This document shows, piece by piece, positions 8,257-16,038 of a DNA stretch of 54,089 nucleotides. Source of the DNA: Gammaproteobacteria bacterium (GTDB lineage: Bacteria > Pseudomonadota > Gammaproteobacteria > JAJFJF01); assembly GCA_021774255.1 (NCBI GenBank), contig JAJFJF010000019.1, positions 1-54,089 on the forward strand, read 5' to 3'. Made by a program: the position numbers and the translations under genes. Within the stretch, counting starts at the first letter, position 1; each line of letters opens with the position of its first letter. Below the pieces are notes generated by a model that saw nothing but the letters and a program-made list of their open reading frames with translations, did no database searches and was not told the DNA's origin.

Positions 8257-8997
8257 GTGAAAAATTTGGATGTCGACAGTGTCATTTCGCAATGCCTTTT
8301 AGCCGGTGACCTTAACAAAATCAACAGCATAGTCGGGCGGTATTTAGCCTCTCAACATATCAAAAGCTATGCCTTTACTTATTATTCTTTTTTCCCCAGC
8401 TCGCAGCGCAAGCTCAAATACGACTTTGCTTCCCCGGCTTTATTGCCCTGGCATCGGCATTATCTTGATTCTCAATACGAAGATACCGATCAGACTTTAC
8501 AGTGGAGCAAGCGTGCCTTAACGCCCGTTTATTGGGATGTGCATGCGCAGCGTCGCGCAGCCAAGACCCCACGTGAAAAACGCATCCGAGAAGAATCAAT
8601 CGCCTTTGGCATTGAGAAGGGCATTGCGTTTCCTATTCATGGTCCTGAAAATGATTTTGCGGTGTTTGTAGTGCACCAACGAAAAGGGGAGGATTGGTTC
8701 GATAAAAAACAGCTTTCCTTTCATGCTGAGTTATTCCCACTGATTTACCACTATTATGCAGCGGTTAAAGCGCAGCTTGATAAAAATGCCGTTGTGGAAG
8801 ACGATTATCATCTCACGCGACGGGAGCAGCAGTGTTTACGTTTGACGGCAAAAAATTATGTTGCCAAAGACATCGCTTCGTCACTTAATATTACGGAGCG
8901 CACAGTCCATTACCATATGCAAAATGTGAATAAAAAATTAGGCGTGAAGCATAAGTACCAAGCGGTGAGCAAAGCCCGCGAGTTGGCCATGGTATAA
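8257..8997 (+). CDS. LuxR-family regulator with autoinducer-binding domain (solo)
   Basis: The 246-aa protein combines an N-terminal autoinducer-binding domain (about 25-170) with a C-terminal GerE/LuxR helix-turn-helix (about 184-246, LTRREQQCLRLTA and ITERTVHYHMQNVNKKLG). Of the six residues usually conserved in acyl-homoserine lactone receptors, five are recognisable (Trp 65, Tyr 69, Asp 78, Trp 93, Gly 122). The Pro after the Asp is replaced by Gln 79. No luxI-type synthase lies in the window, so it is a solo and its ligand is open. The GTG start is supported by AGGAGG at 8247-8252. It is divergent from the GH5 gene. Confidence 0.88.
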   Translation: MKNLDVDSVISQCLLAGDLNKINSIVGRYLASQHIKSYAFTYYSFFPSSQRKLKYDFASPALLPWHRHYLDSQYEDTDQTLQWSKRALTPVYWDVHAQRRAAKTPREKRIREESIAFGIEKGIAFPIHGPENDFAVFVVHQRKGEDWFDKKQLSFHAELFPLIYHYYAAVKAQLDKNAVVEDDYHLTRREQQCLRLTAKNYVAKDIASSLNITERTVHYHMQNVNKKLGVKHKYQAVSKARELAMV

Positions 8998-9007
8998 ATC
9001 TTAATAA

Positions 9008-9043
9008 GCTTACACCCCGATGTTATGCCATCTATGCAGAAGT
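9008..9043 (+). promoter_or_regulatory. Regulon block copy 3 (upstream of 9060 gene)
   Basis: CCCCGATG with GTTAT (G at 9022), TTAC 12 nt upstream, CATCTAT at +7 and CAGAAG at +15. The block overlaps a possible GTG start at 9042, which argues for translation from the ATG at 9060. Confidence 0.75.
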
Positions 9044-9059
9044 GGAAAATACAGCATTC

Positions 9060-9590
9060 ATGGCGAGCCACTCGAAGCGAAGAAAATCAAGTCACCCCAA
9101 GCAGCTGCGCGTCGCTTTACTCAGGGAATTGAGGCAGCGCTTTGGTGCTGATCAGGTGTTACCTCAGTTGCTGGAAAATGATTGCGGGCTTGTTTTGGGC
9201 GAGCTTTGTCGGGATTTGGGTTATCCTGATTTCAGACCCTGCACGCTTTTTTCCTTGTCTTACCTTGCGGCGCTGTTTCTTTTGAAAGGGAAGCAGCCTC
9301 CTCATGCGCTTGTGGGGGAGCAGGGAGTCTTGTCTCGCCTCAATGCGCTGTCTCCGATGCCACGAAAAGTCTTGTGTTGTAAGTTATTTCCGAATGAATT
9401 TGCTTTGCTGCGTCACCCTCAGCAGACAAGCTACACCCCGTCTTTCTTTTGGTCCGATCAGCGATGCCCGCGGGGTGTTGCAAAGCTAGGAAAGCGCTCT
9501 CTGCGCGTTTGGCGAAGCAGCTATCAAGGCATGCGGCTTTGTGGCAGGGTGAGAGTGGCACTCAAAGAAGCTTATCACGCCTCTCTTTAG
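9060..9590 (+). CDS. Hypothetical basic protein, regulon member
   Basis: This 176-aa protein has no recognised family. It is basic, with a Lys/Arg-rich start (SKRRKSSHPK) and an Arg-rich C-terminal third, and has a weakly hydrophobic middle (about 60-75, SLSYLAALFLLKG). Its six cysteines do not form a pattern I can name. The frame can be extended to a GTG at 9042, but that codon sits in the regulon block, so ATG 9060 is preferred. There is no clear ribosome site. Evidence for it is the block and the intact frame; the function is unknown. Confidence 0.55.
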   Translation: MASHSKRRKSSHPKQLRVALLRELRQRFGADQVLPQLLENDCGLVLGELCRDLGYPDFRPCTLFSLSYLAALFLLKGKQPPHALVGEQGVLSRLNALSPMPRKVLCCKLFPNEFALLRHPQQTSYTPSFFWSDQRCPRGVAKLGKRSLRVWRSSYQGMRLCGRVRVALKEAYHASL

Positions 9591-9699
9591 TCTCTTTGTG
9601 GTTGGGTGAGGGATGTGAGTTTTGGCAAAGCGATGGTACACAAAATAGTAATGTGAGTGTTCATGGAGGTAGATAACCATATTTACCCTATCAATTATT

Positions 9700-9738
9700 C
9701 CCTCTCCCCCTCTGGGGGGAGAGGGTTAGGGTGAGGGG
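9700..9738. repeat. CCCTCTCCCC...GGGGAGAGGG palindromic repeat
   Basis: CCCTCTCCCCC pairs with GGGGGAGAGGG, followed by TTAGGGTGAGGGGG. This intergenic repeat type recurs here at 27089, 27204, 39070 and, in part, at 40541 and 53917. Confidence 0.7.
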
Positions 9739-9761
9739 GTAAATGATTCTTGTAGGGAGGT

Positions 9762-9795
9762 CCAAGGCGCTTGGAGACATGGTCCTCGCTCCCTG
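9762..9795 (+). repeat. Repeat with core CAAGGCGCTTGGAG, copy 1
   Basis: The core CAAGGCGCTTGGAG and a following GCTCC(C/T) recur at 32703-32730. A related stretch occurs on the other strand at 27771-27789. The core is nearly self-complementary. The family is small and its nature unknown. Confidence 0.4.
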
Positions 9796-9821
9796 GGAGG
9801 GGAGGGGAACGCCTAACAGCA

Positions 9822-9857
9822 ACTTACCCGCCAATGTTACAGTATATATTTAGAAAT
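9822..9857 (+). promoter_or_regulatory. Regulon block copy 4 (upstream of 9913 gene)
   Basis: CCAATGTTAC has its G at 9836, with TTAC 12 nt upstream, TATATAT from about +8 and TAGAAA exactly at +15. It ends about 55 nt before the ATG at 9913. Confidence 0.85.
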
Positions 9858-9912
9858 AAGCATTTCTATTCGTTTTTGCGTTCTATACTGAGTGATTTTT
9901 AGTATCTCAGCG

Positions 9913-10317
9913 ATGATGGAACGCTTTGCTCTCTGGATGGGCTGCGGCCTGTCGCTCTTCATTTTTCTCTACAACCAGTACCAGCAGTATTTGGACTTCC
10001 CTGACATCTTTATAGATTTCTGGCTGTGGAATCTGGTTTCCACAATAGCGGCTTTTACGATGTTTTTTGGCGTTGTTTTCAAGCACCAAAAGGTCGTTCT
10101 CTGGGGAATATGCGTCATGGCAGTCGTGACACTGCTGAGCCAGCTTTACAAGCTGGTGATGTTCTTTCGAGGAGAAATTGCTTTTTCTGCGGGGGACTAC
10201 GTCCACTTAATGGTGGTGCTGGGCTTTGTGCTTTGTGCATTTTTTGTTTTGCCGGGCTGGGACATGTTTCAGGAGCGGCGACAGCGGCAGGGCCCCCGCC
10301 AGCAGCACCAGGAGTGA
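9913..10317 (+). CDS. Small four-helix membrane protein, regulon member
   Basis: This 134-aa protein consists mostly of four hydrophobic segments (about 5-22, 36-58, 62-84, 94-114) with short loops and a hydrophilic Arg/Gln-rich C-terminal tail (about 118-134). No family is recognised. A GTG at 9892 would add seven residues, but the two ATGs at 9913/9916 are closer to what the hydrophobic profile suggests. There is no obvious ribosome site. The regulon block lies 55 nt upstream. It is probably an integral membrane component with a cytosolic tail. Confidence 0.65.
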   Translation: MMERFALWMGCGLSLFIFLYNQYQQYLDFPDIFIDFWLWNLVSTIAAFTMFFGVVFKHQKVVLWGICVMAVVTLLSQLYKLVMFFRGEIAFSAGDYVHLMVVLGFVLCAFFVLPGWDMFQERRQRQGPRQQHQE

Positions 10318-10708
10318 CACCACGTTTTGGCGGCGTTTATATTCACAAGCGCTAGCATGAGGTACTTAGAAAAATAGCCCGATCTTGCCGATAAGTTGCT
10401 AGAAATGCAGTCTATCACCCCCAATAGCGGTTTAGTTTGTTTTCAAAAAAATACTCATTTATAGTTATATTTATAACTTATAATTTTTAAAGAGCTGTGG
10501 TTTTTTTAAGACAACAGAGCATAGGGGGCCAAGCATAGAAAGTAAAAAGAGCTCTCCATGAGTGCTTATCCTAAAAATTCCCTCCCGATGTTACACCATA
10601 TGTTAAGAAATAAACAAAAAACAACTTTCCTTTATATCTCTGAGGTTACAAAAGAAACAAAATCCAAAGCAAATTCAAAAAATTTAAGCATATTTTTAAA
10701 ATTGAAAA
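10318..10708. other. Intergenic region with regulon block, AT-rich
   Basis: This 391-base AT-rich gap has no open frame I trust. Its only landmark is regulon block copy 5 at 10576-10611; the 98 bases between block and start codon are very A-rich. Confidence 0.5.
10576..10611 (+). promoter_or_regulatory. Regulon block copy 5 (upstream of 10709 gene)
   Basis: CCCGATGTTACACCATATG has GTTAC from 10590, TTCC 12 nt upstream and TAAGAAA at +14. It ends about 98 nt before the ATG at 10709. Confidence 0.85.
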
Positions 10709-12136
10709 ATGGGTGCGGATCAGCTTGGTGATGGAGAAGATCGTAGTGGTGGAGCGCCTATTGCGAGCGCGCCACCTCCTGCGGGGGGTGGAGTGCCTCC
10801 GCATCCTCATGCGCCTGGTCACTCGAACAACGACTTGGCTAATAAATCCAAGCTGGTTGCCTTCGGGTTTGTGTGGGTATTTGGTGGACTGATGCTGGTT
10901 GGGATCAGCAAAGAAGAAGGACACGAGGGTGGTGAGTTTGGTCTGCTTGTCCTATTCAGCTTTCTCTTGGCGGTTTTCACTCTGGTGGCCATCTGTATTG
11001 GAGAAAAACACGGCGGTGCTCTGCAATATTGGTGCTTCTTTGCTCTTTCCCTCATTGTGCTTTGGGTGGCGCTTTGCAAGCAGCGTACGCCGTCTGAAAA
11101 CCCGGAGCCGCTTGCTGGGGTGTTTTCCGAGTTTAAGGAAGGCAAGTATGAAATCCGCTACAAACACTTTGCTTCGGGCTACACGCGTACGGAAATGAGC
11201 CGCCCTGCGCATGTTTTTTCTGATCCTACTGCCCGTGTGCAAATGTGGCGAACGCCAGAGGGCCAGAAATTGCCCTGGCACCTTGATCACACACTGCGCC
11301 CCTACGGCAATGACCGCAAACTCTCGCAGTACGATTTGCTCCCGGCGGGGCGTGACAAGAAACCTGTGCTGTTGTTTCAAAGGAGCTCGCCAGGTGAAAC
11401 GCATCAGGTGGTTTTCAACCGTACCACTATCGAGACCCACTTTAGCATCTTGGATGTTGAGGGGAGGGCGTTGGCGATTGCGTTGCCTGAAGAAGACAAC
11501 TGCCACTTGACCCATGTCTGTTTGACGATTGCTGCGCTGGATGCCCTGGACACACCGCTGTTCCATGTTGGCGAACAGTGGCCAGGTGCAAACGAGGCCT
11601 ACTTTACACCACGTGTCTCGCCTGGGCAGTGGCCGAGTGTCTCGCCCTTTGCCAACCTGCTGCGTGACGTGATGGGCAAGCATAATTTTTGGACCAGCAT
11701 GGCGTTGCTCTCGAAGGTGCACTTTATGCCGCCTCGTCAGCAATGGCCTGAAGAGGTGGATCACTGGTACAACACCCTGATTGCCTTTGCTGTGCTGACA
11801 GTTATTGCGGGTCTGCTTATGTTGCTGCGTCTGGGGATGTCTGAAAAAGGCAAAAACAGTGCTGGAGCGAATGGAGAAAAGGAGCGCTTGATGGCAGGGA
11901 ACGTCACCTCAGAAGGGACGCCTTATTATGGCACCGGTGATGGTGCACCGCAGCGCCGAACGCCTCCGCCTGTTTACGATCCTGCTGGATGGTTTGGAGG
12001 CGCAAGCGTCAACGTTGCTGGAGGAGACTTTGGTGCCGCTCCCCTTTCCCAACAGCAGCAGTACCAACAACCCCATCAAGCGCTGCCGCCGCAATACCAA
12101 CAGCCGCCAGCTGCTGAGGGAGAGGGTAATGCATAG
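10709..12136 (+). CDS. Membrane protein with PPxY-bearing C-terminal tail, regulon member
   Basis: The 475-aa protein starts with a Gly/Pro-rich hydrophilic stretch (1-45) and has three membrane segments (about 48-67, 77-98, 105-123). A soluble domain of about 230 residues (124-355) follows, then a fourth segment (about 361-378) and a hydrophilic tail. The tail carries PPVY (420-423, bases 11966-11977) and PPQY (460-463, bases 12086-12097) within a Pro/Gln-rich stretch. PPxY is the ligand of eukaryotic WW domains, as found in NEDD4-type ubiquitin ligases. I recognise no enzymatic domain. The start has no ribosome site; the regulon block lies upstream. A host-facing role is inference only. Confidence 0.72.
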   Translation: MGADQLGDGEDRSGGAPIASAPPPAGGGVPPHPHAPGHSNNDLANKSKLVAFGFVWVFGGLMLVGISKEEGHEGGEFGLLVLFSFLLAVFTLVAICIGEKHGGALQYWCFFALSLIVLWVALCKQRTPSENPEPLAGVFSEFKEGKYEIRYKHFASGYTRTEMSRPAHVFSDPTARVQMWRTPEGQKLPWHLDHTLRPYGNDRKLSQYDLLPAGRDKKPVLLFQRSSPGETHQVVFNRTTIETHFSILDVEGRALAIALPEEDNCHLTHVCLTIAALDALDTPLFHVGEQWPGANEAYFTPRVSPGQWPSVSPFANLLRDVMGKHNFWTSMALLSKVHFMPPRQQWPEEVDHWYNTLIAFAVLTVIAGLLMLLRLGMSEKGKNSAGANGEKERLMAGNVTSEGTPYYGTGDGAPQRRTPPPVYDPAGWFGGASVNVAGGDFGAAPLSQQQQYQQPHQALPPQYQQPPAAEGEGNA

Positions 12137-12370
12137 GCTGTGTGCCCCATACCCTGAAACAACAATAGCACTCTGCTAGCAGCAGCATGAGAAGTGCCTT
12201 CTGTTTTCGAGCATGGAGGTGAATATGGAGTGTTAGCTGTCAGATCTTGCCTCCCAAAGAGAATACGCACAGCAAGGGGTGTCAAAAAAATAGAAATTTT
12301 GTAGTTTGATTTCTGACTTTTTTGTGCGATTTTTTATATAAGGCGGCGGTGCGCCCACAGAGATTATTGA

Positions 12371-12724
12371 TTACTCATTCTCAAGGTCAAGCTGCTTGAT
12401 GAGGTCCACAGGCAGGGCACGGATCATGGTAGGCGGGAAGGATTTCACTGGGCCTGAGGTGAAATCCTTGCAGTGAGAAAACCCGCTAAGATCATCAAAG
12501 TAGGGCCGGAAACTGCGCGAACTGACGGCGTACTGGGATCCCTCACTGGTGCTTCTAAAGGCCTGGATTTGGACAAGGGTGTAGAAGATCCGTCCATCCC
12601 CTGCTTGCATCCAGTAGCAGACAGCCAGTTGCCTTTTGCGTAAATCGATGACAGCAGGCGCATCAAAGAGCGCTGCGATCTGCTTTTTGATTTCGGGTAT
12701 GTGGGTTGCACCTTTCTCCTCCAT
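12371..12724 (-). CDS. Hypothetical protein, regulon member (start corrected)
   Basis: The frame is open from 12865, but a full regulon block (12764-12799) lies inside that extension. The first ATG after the block is at 12724, giving 117 aa that start MEEKGATHIPEIKK. The distance from block to start (about 39 nt) matches other members. The protein is soluble, without signal peptide or membrane segments, and has a mixed composition; IFYTLVQIQAF and the Ser/Phe-rich middle suggest a small beta-rich domain. No family is recognised. It follows the membrane-protein gene 12799-13278 on the same strand, but apparently has its own promoter. Confidence 0.6.
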   Translation of the reverse strand: MEEKGATHIPEIKKQIAALFDAPAVIDLRKRQLAVCYWMQAGDGRIFYTLVQIQAFRSTSEGSQYAVSSRSFRPYFDDLSGFSHCKDFTSGPVKSFPPTMIRALPVDLIKQLDLENE

Positions 12725-12763
12725 TTTGAGAGCCTTATGCAATACTAAATAACCTTCTTCCTT

Positions 12764-12799
12764 CCTCTTAGATAGATGCTGTAACATCTGGAGGTAAGT
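12764..12799 (-). promoter_or_regulatory. Regulon block copy 6 (upstream of 12724 gene)
   Basis: On the minus strand, CTTACC lies 12-13 nt before the G of GATGTTAC (G at 12785), followed by CATCTAT at +7 and TAAGAGG at +15. It starts at the stop codon of the preceding gene, so two genes of the same orientation each carry a block. Confidence 0.8.
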
Positions 12800-13278
12800 T
12801 AATCTTGGCGAGTCATTCTTGCCATGTGGTGACTGTAGCCAGCTGCCGCCAGCATGCCTGAGCACTGCGCAAACTCTGTATTGGCTATTTTTTCTGCGAG
12901 TTGATGGATGTATTCAAGCAGCTTTGCCTTTTGAGCCAAGATCTCTTCATTCTTATCATCGGCATTTTTGTCTGTAGGATCTGTCAACTTGGCAAGTTCA
13001 GTCAGCAAAGTGATCAGGAAAAGCAGCTGCAGCACAATCCCTCCCAGGACTGCCCAGTCCTTCAAATTGTAGCGGTGGCGTGGGCAGCCTGTACCGTCAC
13101 ATGATCCCCAGCAGCATGCTGCTACGAATTGCACACACAAGAGGATCATGAGGATACTGCAAAACCAATCAAGTTTTTCTTTGTCATCAAAAATTGTGAC
13201 CAGGCTTGCCAATCCAAAGGAGGCTGCCTGCGCGGCAGCCATCACGCCAAGCTTGTATTCACAGCAGCAGTTGGCCAT
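12799..13278 (-). CDS. Cys-rich small membrane protein, regulon member
   Basis: This 159-aa protein starts MANCCCEYK, with three adjacent cysteines at 4-6. Hydrophobic segments lie at about 10-28, 38-56 and 74-93, with a CCWGSCDGTGC loop (about 55-65) between the second and third. The C-terminal half is a charged, probably coiled helix (about 100-137). A Cys cluster next to a membrane segment is typical of lipid-modified eukaryotic proteins, but nothing here proves modification. No family is recognised. The regulon block begins about 36 nt upstream of the start. Confidence 0.65.
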   Translation of the reverse strand: MANCCCEYKLGVMAAAQAASFGLASLVTIFDDKEKLDWFCSILMILLCVQFVAACCWGSCDGTGCPRHRYNLKDWAVLGGIVLQLLFLITLLTELAKLTDPTDKNADDKNEEILAQKAKLLEYIHQLAEKIANTEFAQCSGMLAAAGYSHHMARMTRQD

Positions 13279-13313
13279 TTTTTCTTTCTCGAGCGTGTTA
13301 GAACAAAGTCTCT

Positions 13314-13349
13314 TGTTCTTAGTGTATAGAGTAACACTGATGTGTAAGT
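13314..13349 (-). promoter_or_regulatory. Regulon block copy 7 (upstream of 13278 gene)
   Basis: On the minus strand, AAACTTACAC precedes AGTGTTAC (G at 13335) by the standard 12 nt. CTATAC follows at +7 and TAAGAAC at +14. It points at the start codon at 13278. Confidence 0.75.
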
Positions 13350-13385
13350 TTAATAGTTATTTTTATAACTGCTTTGTGCTGGCAA

Positions 13386-13421
13386 ACATACATCTCGCTG
13401 TTACCACATATATCTAGAAAA
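13386..13421 (+). promoter_or_regulatory. Regulon block copy 8 (upstream of 13456 gene)
   Basis: GCTGTTAC has its G at 13400, with ATAC 12 nt upstream, ATATAT at +8 and TAGAAAAC at +15. It ends 35 nt before the ATG at 13456 and rules out the upstream TTG (13423) as a likely start. It is divergent from copy 7, only about 36 bp away. Confidence 0.85.
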
Positions 13422-13455
13422 CTTGTACAAGGGATACTGTGAAAAAGATTTTGGA

Positions 13456-14598
13456 ATGGACTTTTTTGAGCGATTTAGACGCAAGGGATGCCAGAGGAGT
13501 GCTGCTTTTTTGAACGGGCTTGACCTGGCCCACAACCAGACGTCACTCACTGAATTGGCTGCCGTAAAAGCGACACTCTTGGGGCTCGTTGCTGACTGGA
13601 AAAATCAGGCAGCGCAAAAGCAGAGAGAGACGCAGGCGGGGCTCCAGCTTGCACTGCAAACACAGTATTCCACTGAGCAAGCCGCGTTGCAGGCAAGACA
13701 GCTTGCCAGCCAGGCCGAGATCGCTGCAGAGCAAGACATCGGGCGTTTGGCAACTGCTTTTGGAAACGCGATCGAAATGCTTTGCCATATGGTCAGTGCT
13801 TCGGTCGACGCGATTCATCGTGATTTTGCGTGTGAGGTATTGCTGGCCTGCGTGCCTAATGCGGGTGCTAACGTTTTCCTGATTGCTTATGCCGCTTCAT
13901 CTGTTTGCTCGACACTTGCCCAGCATTTCAATGCGATTGTGGCGGGAGCTGAGGCGCGTCGCGGCCAGAGGCAACCTCAAAACGAAGGAATTCAAAACAT
14001 GCTGGCGGCTTCGATGGAAGGGGTACGCGAAATACGTATAGCGCGCCCTGCTGATGAGACAGCAGAGCCGCCTCGTCGTGCTCCGACTGCTACGGCCACC
14101 GCAAGGGTGGCGGGGGCCGCGCTTCCTAGCTCGACTTTACAAGAGGCCGCTATTCCAGGAAGTCCTGATCTTGCTCAGATCTTGCAAGCTGCCATTGCCG
14201 CACAGAGGGCGCCTTTCATCACCTTCGATGAAGCGCAGCGCCTCCGGGGTGTCTTGAATATTTTGGTGCACCCACACCTGACGCCTTTTTGGCACTCAAC
14301 ACAGCAAGTGAACATTTGCACGTTGCTGTTCCAGACGGCACTTGATGAAGAAAAGTACATTTTTGGGCTTGCTAGGCAGGCTTTGTTTTCCTTGAGGGGT
14401 ATGTTGAAAGGATGTTTCCGTGAGTTTGTGGCGGCCCGATCACTTGATGAGATGGGCTGTCTCTTGAATGGGCTAGTGCAAAAGCTTACTGTGCTCAGCA
14501 GAGAGGCTGATGAGTATGCTTGGGGGGATGGATCAGCGGCGGTCTGGCATGCTGGTGATGAAGACGGAGAGGAAGACGAAGACGAGGATGATGACTAA
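13456..14598 (+). CDS. Coiled-coil protein with acidic C-terminus, regulon member
   Basis: This 380-aa soluble protein is of unknown family. Residues about 40-95 are rich in Ala, Gln, Glu and Arg with heptad-like spacing and probably form a coiled coil. A mildly hydrophobic Ala/Cys-rich helix follows (about 100-160), then a Pro/Ala/Arg linker (about 185-225), a second helical domain (about 230-355) and a purely acidic tail (DEDGEEDEDEDDD). A similar acidic tail ends the 1333-aa membrane protein of the same regulon. No signal peptide is present. The chosen start follows the block by 35 nt; the ribosome site is not evident. Confidence 0.68.
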   Translation: MDFFERFRRKGCQRSAAFLNGLDLAHNQTSLTELAAVKATLLGLVADWKNQAAQKQRETQAGLQLALQTQYSTEQAALQARQLASQAEIAAEQDIGRLATAFGNAIEMLCHMVSASVDAIHRDFACEVLLACVPNAGANVFLIAYAASSVCSTLAQHFNAIVAGAEARRGQRQPQNEGIQNMLAASMEGVREIRIARPADETAEPPRRAPTATATARVAGAALPSSTLQEAAIPGSPDLAQILQAAIAAQRAPFITFDEAQRLRGVLNILVHPHLTPFWHSTQQVNICTLLFQTALDEEKYIFGLARQALFSLRGMLKGCFREFVAARSLDEMGCLLNGLVQKLTVLSREADEYAWGDGSAAVWHAGDEDGEEDEDEDDD

Positions 14599-14774
14599 AG
14601 GCGCGCTAAATGAAGTGTTTGTTTGCAGCCATGGTTTTGATAAGGGGAATGCTTTCAATATGTTTTGAACAGTTTTTGTAGCCAGAAACAGGTTTCAAAA
14701 ATAAAGCTGTGTTATTTTTAAAAGCCTTACCACAGGGGTCAGGCATGCTTACCTTAATTTATAAGCGGGCTCAC

Positions 14775-15626
14775 CTACACAAACACGACCGTCTTATTGC
14801 CGTGCAGCAGCACGCGATCTTCGAGGTGATAGCGTAGCCCACGGGCGAGCACCATGCGCTCGACGTCGCTGCCCAGATCCCGCATGGCCTCGCTGTCATG
14901 CTGGTGATTCACGCGAATAACATCTTGTTCAATGATGGGGCCCGCATCGAGCGCTTCTGTCACATAATGGCAGGTTGCGCCAATGAGTTTCACGCCGCGT
15001 GTATGGGCTTGTTGGTAAGGGTCGGCTCCCATAAAAGAAGGCAAAAAGCTATGATGAATATTAATCATTTTGCCTGCGTACTGCTGACAAAAATCTGGCG
15101 GAAAGATTTGCATGTAGCGCGCTAAGACAATCGCATCGCTTTCATACTCACCCACTTGCTCGGCGACTTGTCGCAAGCCGGTGGTTTTGTCGGCTGGATC
15201 GATAGGAATGTGGTGGTAAGGGATCCCATAAAAGGACACGGTCTCGTGTAATAGTTCATGGTTAGAAATCACGCATTGGATATCGCAACCCAGTGTGCCT
15301 TGTTGCCAGCGGTGGAGTAAATCTGCCAAACAGTGTGCGGTGCGGCTGGCCATTAAAATCACTTTTTTGGGCACGGCTGAATCATGGATTGCCCATTGCA
15401 TGTCAAATTCATCTGCAATGGGGAGAAAGGCCTCGCGCAATGCCGGCAGAGAGAGTGTGAGAGAATCCGCTTTTATTTCATAACGCATAAAAAACCAAGC
15501 GGTGCCAACGTCGGCATGCTGGCTGGCTTCGATGATCCAGCCGTTGTGCTGCGCAATGAATTGCGTGATCTGTGCCACAATGCCAGTGCGATCGGGGCAA
15601 GAAATAATTAAGCGGTAAGTATGCAT
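14775..15626 (-). CDS. purU: Formyltetrahydrofolate deformylase
   Basis: PurU hydrolyses 10-formyltetrahydrofolate to formate and tetrahydrofolate, balancing one-carbon pools and supplying formate to PurT. The 283-aa protein has an N-terminal ACT domain (about 4-80) and a C-terminal formyltransferase-fold hydrolase domain. The latter includes VISNHELL (119-126), NIHHSFLPSF (189-198) and GVKLIGATCHYV with LDAGP (211-230). The frame extends nine codons further, but AAGGAAAA lies seven bases before the ATG at 15626, and this start gives the family's usual length (about 280). It stands alone among lineage-specific genes. Confidence 0.93.
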   Translation of the reverse strand: MHTYRLIISCPDRTGIVAQITQFIAQHNGWIIEASQHADVGTAWFFMRYEIKADSLTLSLPALREAFLPIADEFDMQWAIHDSAVPKKVILMASRTAHCLADLLHRWQQGTLGCDIQCVISNHELLHETVSFYGIPYHHIPIDPADKTTGLRQVAEQVGEYESDAIVLARYMQIFPPDFCQQYAGKMINIHHSFLPSFMGADPYQQAHTRGVKLIGATCHYVTEALDAGPIIEQDVIRVNHQHDSEAMRDLGSDVERMVLARGLRYHLEDRVLLHGNKTVVFV

Positions 15627-16038
15627 CGTATTTTCCTTAATTGTGAACGGCATAGGGTATAGTGAACAATAAAAAATAACAATGTGACGAAAACATCCCT
15701 GCCTCTGTTACGCTATCTAAGATAGACAATTGCTGAATTCGCTTTTTGTTAGTTATATTTCAGACAAATAAAATTCGAATGGAAAGAGTCTCTTCCGCAC
15801 AAGTACTTCATTGCTAGCTTTCAACTTTTCAACGTAGTCATTCAGAAAATTTTTTGAACAGTCGCTGGGCAGGGTATCAAGTCATCAGAGAGCCTGAATG
15901 CTTTACAAAAAACTCCCCCAAATAAGCTATATAGCTAACACACTCCCTTGTTTAAAGAACTACTTTGCGGAGTACTTTTCATAGCGTGATTCCAAAAATA
16001 AGTTAGGAATAATTGATTATTCTATTTTAAGGTGTTGA
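15627..16038. other. Intergenic region with an orphan regulon block
   Basis: Between the start of purU and the end of the next minus-strand gene lie 412 bases. A plus-strand regulon block at 15693-15728 is followed by no open frame longer than about a dozen codons. The region may hold a decayed gene or an untranslated RNA. Confidence 0.5.
15693..15728 (+). promoter_or_regulatory. Regulon block copy 9 (orphan, no gene behind it)
   Basis: AAAACATCCC and CTCTGTTAC (G at 15707) have the standard 12-nt spacing; CTATCTAAG follows at +7 and TAG at +16. It is the weakest but still clear copy, and no plus-strand gene follows before 17621. Confidence 0.65.

Larger units (their letters stand above)
9591..9912. 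other. Intergenic region with two repeat families and regulon block
   Basis: The gap holds a CCCTCTCCCC-type palindrome (9700-9738), a second repeat with core CAAGGCGCTTGGAG (9762-9795), and regulon block copy 4. No gene is seen. Confidence 0.6.

Noticed and set aside
12371..13278. Overlap of two minus-strand frames considered as a frameshifted single gene
   Set aside because: A complete regulon block between the two and an ATG behind it explain the arrangement as two separate genes.
15779..15817. 12-codon frame behind the orphan block
   Set aside because: Too short, no ribosome site, nothing recognisable; listed only as part of the orphan region.
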